The notes under the pieces: generated by a model
Databases searched by the model: none
What the model saw: only the letters and a program-made list of their open reading frames with translations
What the model was told of the DNA's origin: nothing
Part shown: in pieces, positions 24,340 to 33,581 of the stretch
Layout of the letters: each line of letters opens with the position of its first letter
Position numbering within the stretch: position 1 is the first letter of the stretch
Origin: CAZENU01 sp965117035
Lineage (GTDB): Bacteria; Chloroflexota; Dehalococcoidia; Lucifugimonadales; CAZENU01
Assembly: GCA_965117035.1 (NCBI GenBank)
Contig: OZ220748.1
Span: 558,001 to 622,000 of the forward strand
Direction: 5' to 3'
DNA: 64,000 bases
Position numbers and translations under genes: made by a program

Positions 24340-25665
24340 CTACACCGCCGACGCTATGGCGCCCAGGACGTCGTCGTACGTGCCCGGGAGCTCGACAGGC
24401 CGGTTGACCAGCTTCGACTCGACGTCAGGCAGCGACTGCGCCTGGTAGCCGATCTTGAACTCGCCGAATTTCAGCCCGTTCGCGGTCGATATGACGATGA
24501 CCCGTTCGGAGGGTTGGATAACCTTGCGCTCGGCCAGTTTGATCAGGGCCGCCAGCGCCACGCCGGTCTGCGGGCAGCAGTAGAGCCCCGTCCGGTCGGC
24601 CAGCGCGGCGGCGTGGGAAAGCTCGTCCTCGGTCGCCTGCTCCACGATGCCGTCGTGCGTCCTGAGCACGTCGATGGCCCGCCCGGCGCTGACCGGGTTG
24701 CCGATCTGGATGGCCGTGGCCAGCGTCGTCTTCGCGGCTACGGGCTCGAACTGCTCGAAACCGGCTTCATAGCTCCGGTAGAGAGGGTTGGCATTCGCAG
24801 CCTGGGCGCAGACGAGCCGCGGAAGCTGCTGGACGATACCGAGCTCCTTCATCATCTGGAACCCGAGGCCGATGGCGGTCACGTTGCCGAGGTTGCCTCC
24901 GGGCACGATCACCCAGTCCGGCACCTGCCAGTCGTCCTGCTGAACAATTTCGATGCTGACCGTCTTCTGTCCTTCGATGCGCAGCGGATTGACCGAGTTG
25001 GCCAGGTAGAACCTGTTGTCCTGGCTGAGCTTCTGGACGATGGCCATGCAACCGTCGAAGTCGGTGTCCAGCGCCAGGGTCAGCGCACCGTTGGATATGG
25101 GCTGGTTGAGCTGCGCCGGCGAGACTTTGTCCCTCGGCAGCACGACGACGGACGGAATACCCGCCGAGGCACAGTACGCCGCTACCGACGCGGATGTATC
25201 GCCCGTGGAGGCGCATACGACGGCTCGCACGTCGGCGCCCTGGCTCATCATCTGCTTGACGGTCGACACCAGCACCGTCATGCCCAGGTCCTTGAATGAG
25301 CCCGTGTGGCTGTTCCCACACTGCTTGACCCACAGGTCATCCAGCCCCAGGGAGGCTCCAAAGCGCTCGACCTTGGACAGGTTCGTGCCGCCTTCGTAAA
25401 GCGACACGATGTTCTCGTTGTCGATGTTGGGGTAGACGAGCTCTTTCTTGCCCCAGACGCCGCTGCCGTAGGGGAACTCGGTCCGCATGTAACGCTGGTC
25501 GAACAGGCCCATCCACGCGGCCGCGCTGCGCCGCTTGAGCCGGTCGACGTCGTGGGCCACCTCGAGCAGCCCGTCGCAGCGCGGACACCTGTAGACGATC
25601 TCGGTCAGCTCATGGCGGCCGTCACAGCCGCTGGTGCACCGGAACCACGAGTCATACGTCGGCAT
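24340..25665 (-). CDS. thrC: Threonine synthase
   Basis: PLP enzyme converting O-phosphohomoserine to threonine. The 441-residue protein opens with a zinc-ribbon-like segment (WFRCTSGCDG and YRCPRCDGLLEV), found in one bacterial/archaeal ThrC group. The PLP lysine is in HTGSFKDLGMT, followed by VVCASTGDTSASVAAYCASA and the phosphate-binding VPGGNLGNVTAI. Complete and of normal length. ATG 25665 is preceded by GGAGATG. It is alone on its transcript as far as can be seen. Confidence 0.95.
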   Translation of the reverse strand: MPTYDSWFRCTSGCDGRHELTEIVYRCPRCDGLLEVAHDVDRLKRRSAAAWMGLFDQRYMRTEFPYGSGVWGKKELVYPNIDNENIVSLYEGGTNLSKVERFGASLGLDDLWVKQCGNSHTGSFKDLGMTVLVSTVKQMMSQGADVRAVVCASTGDTSASVAAYCASAGIPSVVVLPRDKVSPAQLNQPISNGALTLALDTDFDGCMAIVQKLSQDNRFYLANSVNPLRIEGQKTVSIEIVQQDDWQVPDWVIVPGGNLGNVTAIGLGFQMMKELGIVQQLPRLVCAQAANANPLYRSYEAGFEQFEPVAAKTTLATAIQIGNPVSAGRAIDVLRTHDGIVEQATEDELSHAAALADRTGLYCCPQTGVALAALIKLAERKVIQPSERVIVISTANGLKFGEFKIGYQAQSLPDVESKLVNRPVELPGTYDDVLGAIASAV

Positions 25666-25778
25666 CGCACATCTCCGGCAAGGGTAAATTGGAGGTTCGC
25701 CTCGGCTTCATTGTACCGTCCCTCGAGGCCGGCAGTCCCTCCGAGAGGACCGCTCCAATCGCCATAAGAGTCAGACTG

Positions 25779-26966
25779 TTACCGCAGCTCGCGCAGGCGC
25801 CGGTGCGTGAACAGCATCGCCATCGAGCACAGCACGAGCAGCAGACCCATCGACCCGATCGTAAGCTGGCTGCCCAATTCATCGATCACAGCCCCGGATA
25901 CGAGCAGGCTCGCGGGCAGCAGACCGGCGGCCATGTAGTAGACGCTCATCACGCGGCCCAGGTAGGCGTCCTCCACCTGCTCCATGAAGATGGCGTTGGA
26001 GTGCGTCCGGCGCGCGGCGTCCGTAAGTCCCACGATCATCAGCATCGCGAGGCCCGCATAGTAGCTCGGCATGGCGGCCATCCCCACGAGCGCGACGCCG
26101 CCGCACAGGGCCGCGCATATGAGCACGAGCCCGGGCCTCCAACGGCCGGTGGCCGCTATCGCGACCGAACCGAGCAGCGACCCCAGTCCCAGCGCGCTCA
26201 GGAGCAGGCCGAACGCCTCCGATTCGCGCCCGTACACCTCGACCACCATGACGGGCAGCAGGAACGGCAGCGACTGCACCAGGAGCAGCGTGACGACCAC
26301 CATCGTCATCACGCCGACGAGAACGTCGCTGCGGAGCACGTAGGCGATTCCTGCCCTTATGTCGGACATCATGGCCCTCCCGGAGGGCTCGACCTTCCCG
26401 ACACCCCGGGTGATAATCAACGTGAAGGCGAGAGCCGCGAACCCCATCCCGGCCCCGACGAAGTATGCGCCGTCGGGCCCGATGGCCGCGTACAGCGCGC
26501 CGCCTATCGCGGGCGCCACCAGGGCCTGGGCGCTTATGCCGGAGGCGTGCAGGGCCACGGCGTTGGCCACCCGTCGACGTCCCACCAGCGCCTTGACCAG
26601 CGCGTTGCGGGCCGGCATCGCGAACGAGAACGTCGTCCCGTACACGACGGCCGCGACCATCAGGTAGCCCCAGTTCACCGCGCCCGTCGCGATCGAGATG
26701 GCGACGAGCAGCCCCGTCAACGCGGTGATGAGCTGGAACACTATGACGAGCCGGCGCCGGTCGAACCGGTCCGCGATGGCCCCGCCAAGCGGCGACAGCG
26801 CCAGCACCGGCGCGACCTGCGCCGAGCTCACGATCGCCAGGATCGTGCCCGACTCGGTCAGCTCGTACACCAGGAAGCTGCGAGCCGTCATCTGGATGTT
26901 CATCCCGGTCATCATGAACTGGGTGCCAATCCAGAGATGGCGGTAGTCCGGGACCTCGAGCGCCAT
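25779..26966 (-). CDS. MFS transporter (EntS/MFS_3-like)
   Basis: Twelve-helix secondary carrier, probably exporter-like. It contains the motif A-type loop ADRFDRRRLVI between helices 2 and 3 and long hydrophobic runs such as VLVGVMTMVVVTLLLVQSLP and GLLLSALGLGSLLGSVAI. The ATG at 26966 starts just before the first conserved stretch (MALEVPDYRHLWIGTQFMM) and gives 395 residues. The frame stays open to 27218 and a GTG at 27017 is another candidate; the extra N-terminus is Ser/Pro/Arg-rich and not family-like. Substrate unknown. Confidence 0.85.
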   Translation of the reverse strand: MALEVPDYRHLWIGTQFMMTGMNIQMTARSFLVYELTESGTILAIVSSAQVAPVLALSPLGGAIADRFDRRRLVIVFQLITALTGLLVAISIATGAVNWGYLMVAAVVYGTTFSFAMPARNALVKALVGRRRVANAVALHASGISAQALVAPAIGGALYAAIGPDGAYFVGAGMGFAALAFTLIITRGVGKVEPSGRAMMSDIRAGIAYVLRSDVLVGVMTMVVVTLLLVQSLPFLLPVMVVEVYGRESEAFGLLLSALGLGSLLGSVAIAATGRWRPGLVLICAALCGGVALVGMAAMPSYYAGLAMLMIVGLTDAARRTHSNAIFMEQVEDAYLGRVMSVYYMAAGLLPASLLVSGAVIDELGSQLTIGSMGLLLVLCSMAMLFTHRRLRELR

Positions 26967-27307
26967 GAGCGCTCTTGGCCACCGGCTCCGGCCCGGTGTG
27001 GAGTCGGCGCGGTCCACGTCCGCGGACGCATCGGAGTCGCCGGGTGGGCCGGCGCCCGCGGTCGGCTCGGGGTTGCTTCCCAATCGTGGCTCCGTGCGCC
27101 GTCGTTGACTGGAGACGGACCGGGGGCCTGACCGCCTTCGGTCCAGTTGGGCAGTGAGGATACCACGCGATTTCGCGGGACGGCACTGAATGGACCACGT
27201 CTGCGACGGCGGCCGCAACCCGACCTGGTCGCCTGCTACAATCTGGCGCGACTCGGCCCGACCGCCGGACCCGTGACCGTCGCGGCGGGCCTTATCGGAG
27301 ATCGCAG
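26967..27307. other. Gap between the MFS gene and archaeal-type PEPC gene
   Basis: 341 nt with the divergent 5' regions of the two genes. The leftmost 250 nt remain open in the MFS frame and may encode an N-terminal extension. No tRNA, repeat or strong promoter is visible; the PEPC start is preceded by GGAG. Confidence 0.4.
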
Positions 27308-28783
27308 ATGGTCCTCGTTCCCAAGGTGATGAGCACCCAGCACCCGGACAACGCTACTCCGGCGCCATTTGCCGACGAGAACGGCGTCCTGAAGGGGGAT
27401 GGCGAGGTCGACGAGGCCGTCGACGTGTTCGGCCTGGGCTGCGACGAGCAGATGTGGGACTCCGAGGGCAAGGAGGCCGACAGCCAGGTCGTCCGCAAGC
27501 TGCTCACGGGGTACCCGGACTTCTTCCAGGACGGCCGCCAGCTCGGCCGAGACATCGCCCTCACGCTGCGCGTGCCGAACCCACGCATCGAGCGCGACAT
27601 GCGCAAGTCGATGGTCGAGGCGTTGCAGAGCATTCCCTCCGCCTGGGACATGGCGCACGGCTTCTACGGCGGCGATCACGCCGCTCCCATACAGGAGGTG
27701 ATCCTGCCGCTCACGACCTCGGCCGAAGAGGTCGCCCTGGTCGAGGCCTACTACCGGAAGGTGATAGTCGGCCAGGAAGACGGCAACCTGGTCGACGGCC
27801 AGTCCGTCAGGGACTGGGTAGGGGAGTTCTTCCCGAAGAGCATAAGGGTGATCCCCCTCATCGAGGATACGGAGCACCTGCTCCACTGCGACCGGATCGT
27901 CGAGGAGTACGTCAGGGACAGAGACCTGCCGAGCCAGCGGGTGTTCCTCGCCCGCAGCGACCCGGCCCTGAACTACGGCGTGGTCGCCACCGAGCTGGTC
28001 CTGAAGGCGGGACTGCGCCGCCTCCACGATCTCGAGGAGCGGCTGGGGTTGCCGCTGTATCCGATAATCGGCGCAGGCTCAGTGCCGTTCAGGGGACACC
28101 TCTCTCCCGTCAACGTCGAACGCGTGCTGACCGAGTACCCCAGCGCCCACACCTTCACGGTCCAGTCCGCCTTCAAGTACGACTACGACAAGGAGACCGT
28201 GCGCGACGGCATCGCGCAGATCCGCGCACACGAGCGCGGCGAGCCGATGCCGGTCGATCTCGACCGCGCACTGGAGATAGCGGACAGGACCACGGCCGAG
28301 CACCAGGCGCACGTGCAGCGGCTGGCAGACGTCATCAGGGCCGTTTCCGCCCACGTCCCGAAGCGCCGGGAGCGCAAGATGCACGTCGGCCTCTTCGGCT
28401 ACGGCCGCTCGCTCGGCGGCGTCGGCGGCGTGACCCTTCCCCGGGCCATCGGATTCGCCGCCTCGTTCTACTCCATCGGCGTCCCGCCGGAGCTGCTCGG
28501 CCTGGCTTCACTGACCGAGGACGATCTCGCCTTCGTGCGGGAGTCCTACCCGAGCCTGGACGGCGACCTCCGGGCGGCGCTGCGCTTCGCCAACGAGGGT
28601 CACGTCAGGGACCTCCTGGGCGAGCCCTACGCCAACCTGCTCAACCGGTTCGCCGACGGGATAGACCGGGTGCACGAGGGGCTGACGAGCGCGATCTGGG
28701 CCAGCGTCACCAACGGCGGCACGTCCGTAAACGTCGGCCAGTACGTCCAGGAGGCCGCGCATCTCCGCCGCTTCCTCGGCTAG
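27308..28783 (+). CDS. ppcA: Archaeal-type phosphoenolpyruvate carboxylase
   Basis: Carboxylates PEP to oxaloacetate. The 491-residue length and the N-terminus VPKVMSTQHPDNA identify the short archaeal-type enzyme (PpcA), not the 900-residue bacterial form. Other motifs: ALNYGVVATELVLK, PIIGAGSVPFRGHLSP, TFTVQSAFKYDYD, FGYGRSLGGVGGVTLPRAIGF and the final TNGGTSVNVGQYVQEAAHLRRFLG. ATG 27308 has GGAG 8 nt upstream. Single gene. This type is rare in bacteria (reported for example from Clostridium perfringens and Leuconostoc), and would supply oxaloacetate anaplerotically here. Confidence 0.93.
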   Translation: MVLVPKVMSTQHPDNATPAPFADENGVLKGDGEVDEAVDVFGLGCDEQMWDSEGKEADSQVVRKLLTGYPDFFQDGRQLGRDIALTLRVPNPRIERDMRKSMVEALQSIPSAWDMAHGFYGGDHAAPIQEVILPLTTSAEEVALVEAYYRKVIVGQEDGNLVDGQSVRDWVGEFFPKSIRVIPLIEDTEHLLHCDRIVEEYVRDRDLPSQRVFLARSDPALNYGVVATELVLKAGLRRLHDLEERLGLPLYPIIGAGSVPFRGHLSPVNVERVLTEYPSAHTFTVQSAFKYDYDKETVRDGIAQIRAHERGEPMPVDLDRALEIADRTTAEHQAHVQRLADVIRAVSAHVPKRRERKMHVGLFGYGRSLGGVGGVTLPRAIGFAASFYSIGVPPELLGLASLTEDDLAFVRESYPSLDGDLRAALRFANEGHVRDLLGEPYANLLNRFADGIDRVHEGLTSAIWASVTNGGTSVNVGQYVQEAAHLRRFLG

Positions 28784-29072
28784 GTCGCACGAGCGCCGGT
28801 CCGGATTGCGGGGGCCTACGGAAGTGAGCTGCGGCTTGGGGGGCGCGAAAGGGGCCCGGGCTACGAGCGGCCCTCATCCGCCGAAGCGGAAGGCACTCGC
28901 AGGTGTTACAACCCGGACCCGAATTCCCTCGCGGGGCTTTCGCCTGTCACCGCACGCCTTCTGTTCGAAGGCGCGGATGAGCCATGCGGCGTGACTAGAT
29001 GGTAGCATAGACACGGTAGGATAGCCGTTCGGAGGACGGGCTCCCCGCGCCCGGACGGGGAACTCCAGGACA
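28784..29072. other. Intergenic region before aroC
   Basis: 289 nt, very GC-rich on its left and with a small A/T-richer part (around 28995-29020, GGTAGCATAGACACGGTAGGATAG) that could hold the aroC promoter. No convincing -35/-10 pair, RNA gene or repeat. Confidence 0.35.
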
Positions 29073-30161
29073 ATGGCCAACAGCTTCGGACACACATTCC
29101 GCGTATCGACCTGGGGCGAGTCCCACGGGGACGCCATCGGCGTCGTCGTCGATGGATGCCCGCCGAGGGTCGAGCTCGACGCCGACGACCTGCAGCGAGA
29201 CCTCGACCGGCGCCGGCCGGGACAGAGCGCCATCTCGACCCAGCGCAGGGAATCGGACCGCGCCGAGATCCTGTCCGGCGTCTTCGAGGGCCTGACGCTC
29301 GGCACTCCCATCATGATTGGCGTCTGGAACGAGGACGCCCGCGGCAAGGACTACGAGCACATGCGGACCAAGTTCCGCCCGTCGCACGCCGACTACACCT
29401 ACCAGGCCAAGTACGGCGTCCGCAACTGGAAGGGCGGGGGACGCGCCAGCGCCCGCGAGACGATCGGCCGCGTGGCCGCCGGCGCCATCGCCAAGAAGGT
29501 GCTCGCCCAGGAGCACGGCGTCGAGATCGTCGGCTACGTCAAGCAGGTCTGGACGCTCGTGGCCGACGTCGACCCCGACTCGGTGTCGGCCGCGGAGGTC
29601 GAGTCCAACATGGTGCGCTGCCCCGATCAGGACGCGGCGGTGCGCATGATCGAGCGCATCAAGGAGGCGCGCAAGGACGGCGACTCGGTCGGAGGCGTCG
29701 TCGAGGCGGTCGCGCGCAACGTGCCTCCGGGCCTCGGCGAGCCGGTGTTCGACAAGCTGGACGCCGATCTCGCGAAGGCTATGCTGTCACTGCCGGCCTG
29801 CAAGGGCTTCGAGGTCGGCTCCGGCTTCGGCGGCCTCTCTCTCACCGGCTCCCAGCACAACGACCCGTTCTACAGCGATGGCGGCCGCATCAGGACGCAC
29901 ACGAACCGCTCCGGCGGAGTCCAGGGCGGCATATCCAACGGCGAGAACGTCGTAATCCGGGCCGCCTTCAAGCCGCCAGCCACCATCATGAAGCCGCAGG
30001 ACACCGTGGACGAGGACGGCAACCCGACCGTGCTGACGGGCAGGGGCCGCCACGACCCATGCGTCGTCCCGCGCGCCGTCCCCATCGTAGAGGCGATGAT
30101 GGCGCTGGTGCTCGTCGACCACCTGCTCCGCCAGCGCGCCCAGGCCGGCCCCAGGGGATAG
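29073..30161 (+). CDS. aroC: Chorismate synthase
   Basis: Last step of the shikimate pathway, EPSP to chorismate, FMNH2-dependent. The 362-residue protein has the family N-terminus GHTFRVSTWGESHGDAIGVV, then RRPGQSAISTQRRESD, GGGRASARETIGRVAAGA, SGGVQGGISNGE and the end motif RGRHDPCVVPRAVPIVEAM. All three signature regions are intact. The gene stands apart from other aromatic genes. Start ATG 29073 has AGGA close by. Confidence 0.97.
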   Translation: MANSFGHTFRVSTWGESHGDAIGVVVDGCPPRVELDADDLQRDLDRRRPGQSAISTQRRESDRAEILSGVFEGLTLGTPIMIGVWNEDARGKDYEHMRTKFRPSHADYTYQAKYGVRNWKGGGRASARETIGRVAAGAIAKKVLAQEHGVEIVGYVKQVWTLVADVDPDSVSAAEVESNMVRCPDQDAAVRMIERIKEARKDGDSVGGVVEAVARNVPPGLGEPVFDKLDADLAKAMLSLPACKGFEVGSGFGGLSLTGSQHNDPFYSDGGRIRTHTNRSGGVQGGISNGENVVIRAAFKPPATIMKPQDTVDEDGNPTVLTGRGRHDPCVVPRAVPIVEAMMALVLVDHLLRQRAQAGPRG

Positions 30162-30234
30162 ACGGCGCAGGCGCAGTGCGGCCCGGCCGCGGGGACTCGG
30201 GCCCCGAGTCGCTCAGCTAGGCCGGAGGCCGTCG

Positions 30235-30531
30235 TCACAGGTCTCTGACGCTTGGGTGGAGCAGGTCAGAAGAGACCCTGTTTCGTTTGATGTAGTCGTT
30301 TATCTCTGCCTGGTGATCGCAGTGGTAGCTGAGCGCGTCAAACACCGCGGCGAGGCTCAGGTGGGGCAGAGCGCTGGGAATCTCCTCCGGGGTGTGGCCC
30401 ATCCGCCACAGCTCGACGATCGCCCGCACCGGAGTTCGCGTGTCCTTCACGATGGGCTCGCCGCCCAGGACACCGGCTCTCCTGACGACGTAGCAGTGCT
30501 CCGTCAGGACCGTTGTCGTATCTTTGGCCAT
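30235..30531 (-). CDS. DUF433 family protein (orphan antitoxin-like)
   Basis: 98-residue protein with the DUF433 core: GEPIVKDTRTPVRAIVELWRM then GHTPEEIPSALPHLSLAAVFDALSY and a short helical tail. DUF433 proteins often act as antitoxin-like partners of PIN-like (DUF5615) toxins, which usually follow directly. Here the next 70 nt lead into the end of aroC on the other strand, so the partner is missing. ATG 30531 has GGGG 7 nt upstream; the longer frame to 30585 is not family-like. Convergent with aroC. Confidence 0.85.
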   Translation of the reverse strand: MAKDTTTVLTEHCYVVRRAGVLGGEPIVKDTRTPVRAIVELWRMGHTPEEIPSALPHLSLAAVFDALSYHCDHQAEINDYIKRNRVSSDLLHPSVRDL

Positions 30532-30604
30532 GATCGCCCCATGCCTCTTGTCGGTCGTTCGACCATCTCTTGACCACAGTACCACGGCAGCCTGGCCGGC
30601 CGAA

Positions 30605-32782
30605 TCACCCGCTCTGGGAGAGCCAGAGGCGGACGAGCCTGATCTCCTCGAACGAAAACTCGCCGCCGAGATAGTCGCGCACCGGCGTCAGGCGCTCGCC
30701 TCCGACGGCGCGAAAGGCGCCTTGTATGCGCCGGAAGCGGCGCTCCGGCGGCATCAGGTGGGCAAGCTCCAGCCGCTCTCCCGCCTCCGTCAGCCGCTCC
30801 AGGTGGTTCAGCACCGTCTGCTGCGAAATTCCGCGGCGCTGGGCGATCTCCCCGACGTTGAGCCCCTCGAGCACGAGGGCCTTCGTCTCCTCGAACGTAG
30901 CGCCGGTCTGCCGGCCCGTCCCTGGGCCGCGGCGCGCCCGCCTCGCCGGCGCCGCACGCTCCTCCAGTCCCTTCTCGGCGGCGTACGCCCGTATCTCGGC
31001 CACGAACACGTCGCCGTACGTGTCCAGCTTGCGGTCGCCCACGCCGGTGATGGCCGCGAAGCTCTCCAGGCCCCGCGGCGCGTAGTGCGCCATCTCCCGC
31101 AGCGACGCGTCGCCGAAGACGACGAAGGGCGGCACGCCCTGTTCGTCCGCGAGCCTTCTTCGCAGAGCCCGCAGGCGCTCGAACAACCCCGCGTCGTACT
31201 CGATGTCCCCCTGGCGCGAACGCGGCGGCGCGGCCGGCTCCGGCTTCTTCAGGCTCAGCGTGTCCCGCCGGCGCAGGAAGTCCCGGCCGTCGTCCGTGAC
31301 GTAGATGGTCGCGTACTCCCCGGTGGACCGCGCCAGCAGCCCCCGGTCCACGAGCGCCGCGAAGAGCTCCTTCAGCTCGTCGGCCGAATGCTCGACGGCG
31401 ATGCCGTACACCGAGAGCTGGTCGTGGCCCTGCTTCAGCAACCGCTTTCCCCTGGACCCGCGAAGCACGTCGACGACGTGGTTGACGCCGAATCGCTCGC
31501 CCGTGCGAATGACCGCGGACAGTATCTTCTGGGCGATCTCCGTCGCGTCGAACTCCTCACCTGAGTCCAGGCAGACGTCGCAGCCGCCACAGTTGTCCTC
31601 CTCCCACTGCTCGCCGAAGTACGACAGGATGCGTCTCCGCCTGCAGACGGTGCTCTCGGCGTACTCGACCATGCTGTCGAGCTTCTGCTCGGCGTTCTGC
31701 CGCTCCGCGTCGTCCTCGATCTTGTCGACGAAGTAGGACTGCCTGACCCGGTCGCCGTAGGAGTAGAAGAGGACGCACTCGCTGGGCAGACCGTCTCTTC
31801 CGGCGCGGCCCGTCTCCTGGAAGTAGCCCTCCAGGCTCTTCGGCAGGTCGTAGTGCACGACAAGCCTCACATCCGGCTTGTCGATTCCCATGCCGAACGC
31901 GATGGTCGCGACGATCACCGGGACGTCGTCGTTGACGAAGCGGTCCTGGGTCTCGCGCCGCACCGTGTCTTCGAGCCCGGCGTGGTAGGGCAGGGCATCC
32001 AGGCCGAGCCTACGCAGGTCGTCGGCGAGGCTCTCCGTGTCCTGGCGCGAGAACCGGTACACGATGGTCGGCTCGCCGGGCCGTTTTCGCAGCAGCGCGA
32101 CCAGCTCGTCGAAGGGCTGCCGCTTCGGCCTCACCCGGTACGTCAGGTTGGGGCGGTTGAAGCTGGAGACGAACTGCGGCGCGTCCGCGATGTCGAGCTG
32201 CCGAACGACGTCGGCCCTCACCTGCTCAGTGGCGGTCGCGGTGAGCGCCATGACCGGTACCAGCGGGAACTCCCGGCGCAGTGCTGCCAGGTTCCGGTAG
32301 TCCGGGCGGAAGTCGTGCCCCCACTCCGAGATGCAGTGCGCCTCGTCCACGGCGACCAGGCTGAGCCTGGTCCTGTTCAGGAAGTCGCGGAACGACGGCG
32401 CCGCGAGACGCTCGGGCGCCACGTACAGGATCTTGACCGCGCCCCGGCCCGCGTCGTTCAGGGCCCGCCTGTTCTGCTCGTACGACATCGTACTGTTCAC
32501 CAGCGCGGCCTCGACGCCGTTTGCGACCAGCCCGTCGACCTGGTCCTTCATCAGCGAGATGAGCGGCGAAACGACGAGCGTCAGTCCGTCCATCAGCAGG
32601 GCGGGGAGCTGGAAGCACAGCGATTTGCCACCGCCGGTGGGCATGAGCACCAGCGAGTGCCCGCCGGACATCGCGTTGGCGATGATCTCTTCCTGGAGCG
32701 GCAGGAAGCGGTCGTACCCGAACCGGGCCTCGAGCAGCTCTATCGGCTGAGGGCTGGAATCCAACGGCGTGGTCCCTGTCAC
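30605..32782 (-). CDS. recQ: ATP-dependent DNA helicase RecQ with C-terminal HTH extension
   Basis: 3'-5' DNA helicase for repair and recombination, 725 residues. Walker A MPTGGGKSLCFQLPAL (Lys53), VAVDEAHCISEWGHDFRPDY, GFGMGIDKPDVR-type motif IAFGMGIDKPDV and QETGRAGRDG are all present. The zinc module is CRRRRILSYFGEQ with CGGCDVC. A winged-helix region, an HRDC domain (about 520-595) and a helix-turn-helix end (VGEIAQRRGISQQTVLNHLERL) follow. The GTG at 32782 overlaps the preceding hydrolase stop as GTGA. Last gene of the GlcDEF operon. Confidence 0.93.
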   Translation of the reverse strand: MTGTTPLDSSPQPIELLEARFGYDRFLPLQEEIIANAMSGGHSLVLMPTGGGKSLCFQLPALLMDGLTLVVSPLISLMKDQVDGLVANGVEAALVNSTMSYEQNRRALNDAGRGAVKILYVAPERLAAPSFRDFLNRTRLSLVAVDEAHCISEWGHDFRPDYRNLAALRREFPLVPVMALTATATEQVRADVVRQLDIADAPQFVSSFNRPNLTYRVRPKRQPFDELVALLRKRPGEPTIVYRFSRQDTESLADDLRRLGLDALPYHAGLEDTVRRETQDRFVNDDVPVIVATIAFGMGIDKPDVRLVVHYDLPKSLEGYFQETGRAGRDGLPSECVLFYSYGDRVRQSYFVDKIEDDAERQNAEQKLDSMVEYAESTVCRRRRILSYFGEQWEEDNCGGCDVCLDSGEEFDATEIAQKILSAVIRTGERFGVNHVVDVLRGSRGKRLLKQGHDQLSVYGIAVEHSADELKELFAALVDRGLLARSTGEYATIYVTDDGRDFLRRRDTLSLKKPEPAAPPRSRQGDIEYDAGLFERLRALRRRLADEQGVPPFVVFGDASLREMAHYAPRGLESFAAITGVGDRKLDTYGDVFVAEIRAYAAEKGLEERAAPARRARRGPGTGRQTGATFEETKALVLEGLNVGEIAQRRGISQQTVLNHLERLTEAGERLELAHLMPPERRFRRIQGAFRAVGGERLTPVRDYLGGEFSFEEIRLVRLWLSQSG

Positions 32783-33576
32783 GGCAGGCCGCCGATGAAG
32801 TCGGCCACGACGCGGTTGAACTTGTCGGCCTCCTCGTAGAACAGCGCGTGGCCGCTGTTCTCGAACACCTCCAGCCTTGCGCCGGGGATGTGCTCGGCGG
32901 CGTAGACGCAGCCGGGGTAAGCGCCCGCGTAGCGGCCGGTGGTGACCAGCACGGGCAGGTCGATGGTGGGGCACAGCGGCCGCCAGTCCTGTGCGAGATA
33001 GTCGGCGCCCAGAGTCTCGGAGCCCGGGGTGTCGGCCCGCGACTCGATCATCCACGCCAACTCGTCCTCGGTGAGCCGTTGGAAACTCTCCGGGCCGAAC
33101 ATGTCCGCCACCCAACGCCGGCCGAAGTCATCGTCGCTCTCGCCGGGCTGCTGCGGCTTGCCCGGCTCCGGGGGATCGTGGAGCGTGATGTGCACCGTCT
33201 CGTCTACGAGCACGGCGCCCCGGAGGCGGTCTGAGCCGAACAGCTCCAGGTACGAGTAGGTCGTTCGCGTCCCGATGGACCAGCCGACCAGCGTCACGTC
33301 GTGGAGGTCCAGCGCCTCGATGATGTCCCGAACGTCCTTGGCGTAGCGCGCCGTGCGGTGCCCCCACGCGGGCTTGTCCGACCGGCCGCAGCCACGTGTG
33401 TCGGGCGCGATCACGTGGAACCGTTCGGCGAGAACGGGGAGGTTGCGCTGCCACCAGGCGTTGCTGAGCCCACCGCCATGTATCAGGATGACGTGCCTGC
33501 CGGCGCCCGCCTCGTCGTAGTGGAGCCGCACGCCGTCGTTAGCCCTGACGTAGCCTGACCGCTTGTCCATGGACAT
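32779..33576 (-). CDS. Alpha/beta fold hydrolase
   Basis: 265-residue hydrolase of the classical alpha/beta fold. Oxyanion strand VILIHGGGLSNAW, DTRGCGRSDKP, nucleophile elbow LVGWSIGTRT and the C-terminal His in ENSGHALFYEEA are visible. The loop that usually holds the catalytic acid reads TTGRYAGAYPG with no Asp or Glu at the usual place. ATG 33576 is chosen as the first of two nearby ATGs, 5 nt before which lies the SDR stop. Function may be ester, epoxide or C-C bond hydrolysis; catalytic status uncertain. Confidence 0.85.
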   Translation of the reverse strand: MSMDKRSGYVRANDGVRLHYDEAGAGRHVILIHGGGLSNAWWQRNLPVLAERFHVIAPDTRGCGRSDKPAWGHRTARYAKDVRDIIEALDLHDVTLVGWSIGTRTTYSYLELFGSDRLRGAVLVDETVHITLHDPPEPGKPQQPGESDDDFGRRWVADMFGPESFQRLTEDELAWMIESRADTPGSETLGADYLAQDWRPLCPTIDLPVLVTTGRYAGAYPGCVYAAEHIPGARLEVFENSGHALFYEEADKFNRVVADFIGGLP

Positions 33577-33581
33577 CACTG

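Noticed and set aside
23827..25299. 490-codon plus-strand open frame through the fhs-thrC gap
   Set aside because: Overlaps thrC on the opposite strand, and the gap part has no protein-like sequence.
28784..29072. tRNA or riboswitch before aroC
   Set aside because: No cloverleaf, no TTCGA-type T-loop and no riboswitch core could be recognised.
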